From Ostreococcus lucimarinus CCE9901 (lineage: Eukaryota > Chlorophyta > Mamiellophyceae > Mamiellales > Bathycoccaceae), in NCBI RefSeq assembly GCF_000092065.1, contig NC_009358.1, positions 682,001 to 746,000 on the forward strand: a stretch of 64,000 nucleotides of DNA, given 5' to 3'. Of this stretch, positions 62,606 to 64,000 are shown piece after piece. Position 1 is the stretch's first letter. Each line of letters opens with the position of its first letter. The notes beneath the pieces were generated by a model. That model saw only the letters and a list, made by a program, of their open reading frames with translations. It searched no databases and was not told the origin of the DNA. The translations under genes and the position numbers were made by a program.

Positions 62606-63646
62606 TTACAAGGATCTCGCGTACTCTTTCGCGCGTTCCAAACTACCGTCGAACGCCTCCGCGAGCGCTCGCGCTGCGTCTTCCGCATTTCGTGGCTGTC
62701 CCCCTCGCTCGAATAATTTAATCCAGTGGCGCTTTCGAAAGTTAATGAACCAGTTATTGACCTGCGTCGCGTCGAGTTTTGTTTGCGCGATGAGTTCGCG
62801 CTTATCATCTTCAGTCGGGTACGGCCACACGATGTTTTCGGACCACCAGTTCTTTAGCACCTCTGTGGATTGGTCTGGAAGCTTGCCTTTCTTTCGTTTT
62901 CGCATGAACTCCGACTTGAGCGTCATAATACTGCTCGCGTACTTACGTTTAAGGGCTTCTCTGAGTCGTTCCTCGTGGTCGCGACGCTGTTGCGAGTTAG
63001 ACAGTATCTGATCAAAGTCGCCGCTCGCCGCGGCGTGCTCCGCCGCCGTAGCCGGCGCTCGGCGTTTGCTCTCTGCGGCTTCACCTCGAATATCGGCGCT
63101 TTTCACCACATCCGAACGCACTTTCCGCGCGCGCGTCTCGAGTTCTCGACAGCACGACTTCGCGTCTTCGTATAGCGCGTGTAGCTCCTTGACGTACGAT
63201 TCAAGTTCGTGCGTGCACTCTCGCATGAACCGGTCCAAATCTCGTTGCGGTACGTCATGCGCGCCGCCCGAGCTCGACGCGTCTTCATTCATCACCTGAA
63301 CCGAGTACAACATCGCATCGCGCTCTCGATCGAGCGCTTCCAACACATCACCCTCAGCGCCAATTTGCCGGCACTCGTAATACGCTTCCACAAGCCGCGG
63401 ATACATGGGATGAGCGCGCACCGCGAGCGTCATCTCCTCTGAATCCGTCGCGCTCTCGCTCGAGCCCGTCTCTCTAACCTTTGTCCCGATGAACGCCTCG
63501 ATTTCATCGGCAAAACCGGGCAACGCGTCGACGTCGTCGCAATCAAATCCGCGCGCGCCGTCGTGAAAACAATCGTGCGTCGCGCACGCGAGCACATCCC
63601 ACTGCGCCGACTCCACGCTCGCGTCAAAGTCCATCGAGTCGAACAT
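62606..63646 (-). CDS. KNOX-class TALE homeodomain transcription factor
   Basis: 346 residues. A KNOX1-like segment (VRAHPMYPRLVEAYYECRQI) and KNOX2-like segment (DLDRFMRECTHELESYVKEL) form the MEINOX domain. An ELK-like basic part follows (EERLREALKRKYASSIMTLK SEFMRKRKK), then the TALE homeodomain: LKNWWSENIVWPYPTEDDKR and TQVNNWFINFRKRHW with the three-residue P-Y-P extension. Asn and Arg for DNA contact in helix 3 (WFINFRKR) are present. In Chlamydomonas the KNOX protein GSM1 heterodimerises with a BELL protein to start the zygote programme; a similar role is inferred. Confidence 0.92.
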   Translation of the reverse strand: MFDSMDFDASVESAQWDVLACATHDCFHDGARGFDCDDVDALPGFADEIEAFIGTKVRETGSSESATDSEEMTLAVRAHPMYPRLVEAYYECRQIGAEGDVLEALDRERDAMLYSVQVMNEDASSSGGAHDVPQRDLDRFMRECTHELESYVKELHALYEDAKSCCRELETRARKVRSDVVKSADIRGEAAESKRRAPATAAEHAAASGDFDQILSNSQQRRDHEERLREALKRKYASSIMTLKSEFMRKRKKGKLPDQSTEVLKNWWSENIVWPYPTEDDKRELIAQTKLDATQVNNWFINFRKRHWIKLFERGGQPRNAEDAARALAEAFDGSLERAKEYARSL

Positions 63647-64000
63647 GTCGCGCGCGCGCCGGTCTCAATTCAGTCCCACGCCGCGTCTTCCCGCGCCCCG
63701 CTCGAACGGCACCGCACTGTCAACCACCACAAATCGCGCGTCCGGCGCCGCGGAGCGCTCGCCGCGCGCGCGACCGTGACGCCTCGCGTCGCTCGCCGCG
63801 CGACGAAAATAGTTCGCCGCGCGCCGCAGAGTTAACAATCCAATGCTCACGCCTCCAGACCGCGCCGTCTCGAAACCCGAGACGCGTCCGGGACGCCGCG
63901 CGTCGACGCAGGCATGCGCGATGTGCTCCGCGCCGTCGCGCGCGCTGCGTCGACGTCGCGCGCGCGCGCGGCGACGCTCGACCGCGGCGCGGCGTCGAAG
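63647..64000 (+). other. 354-bp terminal region; possible 5' end of another plus-strand gene
   Basis: KNOX promoter plus perhaps the start of a divergent gene. An ATG at 63914 opens a frame to the window edge beginning MRDVLRAVARAASTSRARAA, which looks like a mitochondrial presequence. A competing ATG at 63844 opens another frame, also without a stop before the edge. Neither can be confirmed with the sequence at hand. Confidence 0.3.

Noticed and set aside
1-64000. tRNA, rRNA, CRISPR or transposon
   Set aside because: Spacers were read on both strands; no cloverleaf, rRNA core, spaced repeat array or transposase was recognised. CGTCG-type repeats are composition-driven and not CRISPR-like.

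Overview
The window reads as nuclear DNA of a picoplanktonic green alga of the Mamiellales, most probably Ostreococcus. The base composition is extremely CpG-rich, genes are packed tightly with few short introns, and nuclear genes encode plastid proteins (PetM, Psb27, starch enzymes, a DiT1-type dicarboxylate translocator), mitochondrial proteins (prohibitin, mtHsp70, ROMO1/Mgr2, bL28) and eukaryotic core machinery. The species is an inference; the lineage is well supported. Function calls come from reading motifs and remembered family patterns, since no database search was run.

Layout: 1-3.8 kb holds a truncated KANSL2/INO80D-type zinc-finger gene, an aspartyl protease and plastid glycerol-3-phosphate dehydrogenase. 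3.9-11.2 kb is a forward run: starch branching enzyme, a copper transporter joined to an oxygenase-like ectodomain, ornithine decarboxylase and ROMO1. 11.3-26.7 kb alternates strand: PyrD deaminase, LZIC, a glucan/phosphoglucan water dikinase, UTP4, prohibitin, a 58-aa membrane protein, mtHsp70 and POL5/MYBBP1A. 26.8-40.4 kb holds a zinc-finger protein, Psb27, a conserved unknown, a DiT1-like carrier, a selenoprotein (in-frame TGA), a JmjC/cupin oxygenase, a CLC channel, AP-1 gamma, eIF2B gamma, RPP14 and a DUF1997 protein. 40.4-53.2 kb holds an RDEL-tailed ER protein, PetM, a RING ligase, eL34, WDR20, an EF-hand-like protein, GDT1, an unknown plastid protein, a 3-beta-HSD, bL28, a CCCH protein and an orphan gene. 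53.5-64 kb holds a BIG-type ARF-GEF, TRAPPC2, a methyltransferase, a CCX cation exchanger, a KNOX homeodomain factor and the possible start of another gene.

Most genes sit in divergent pairs with 30-300 bp between start codons and convergent pairs with as little as 11 bp between stop codons. Ten introns in nine genes could be placed by combining homology with splice signals. All ten begin GTGCGT or GTGCGC and most carry a CTGAC or CTAAC branch site. Several small genes (RPP14, PetM, eL34, bL28, LZIC, RING ligase) only make sense after splicing.

By function the window mixes starch metabolism (branching enzyme, dikinase), plastid carbon export and photosynthetic complex assembly (DiT1, Psb27, PetM), ribosome biogenesis and translation (UTP4, POL5, eL34, bL28, eIF2B gamma, RPP14) and membrane traffic (AP-1 gamma, BIG, TRAPPC2). 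No rRNA, tRNA, CRISPR array, transposon or prophage was recognised.
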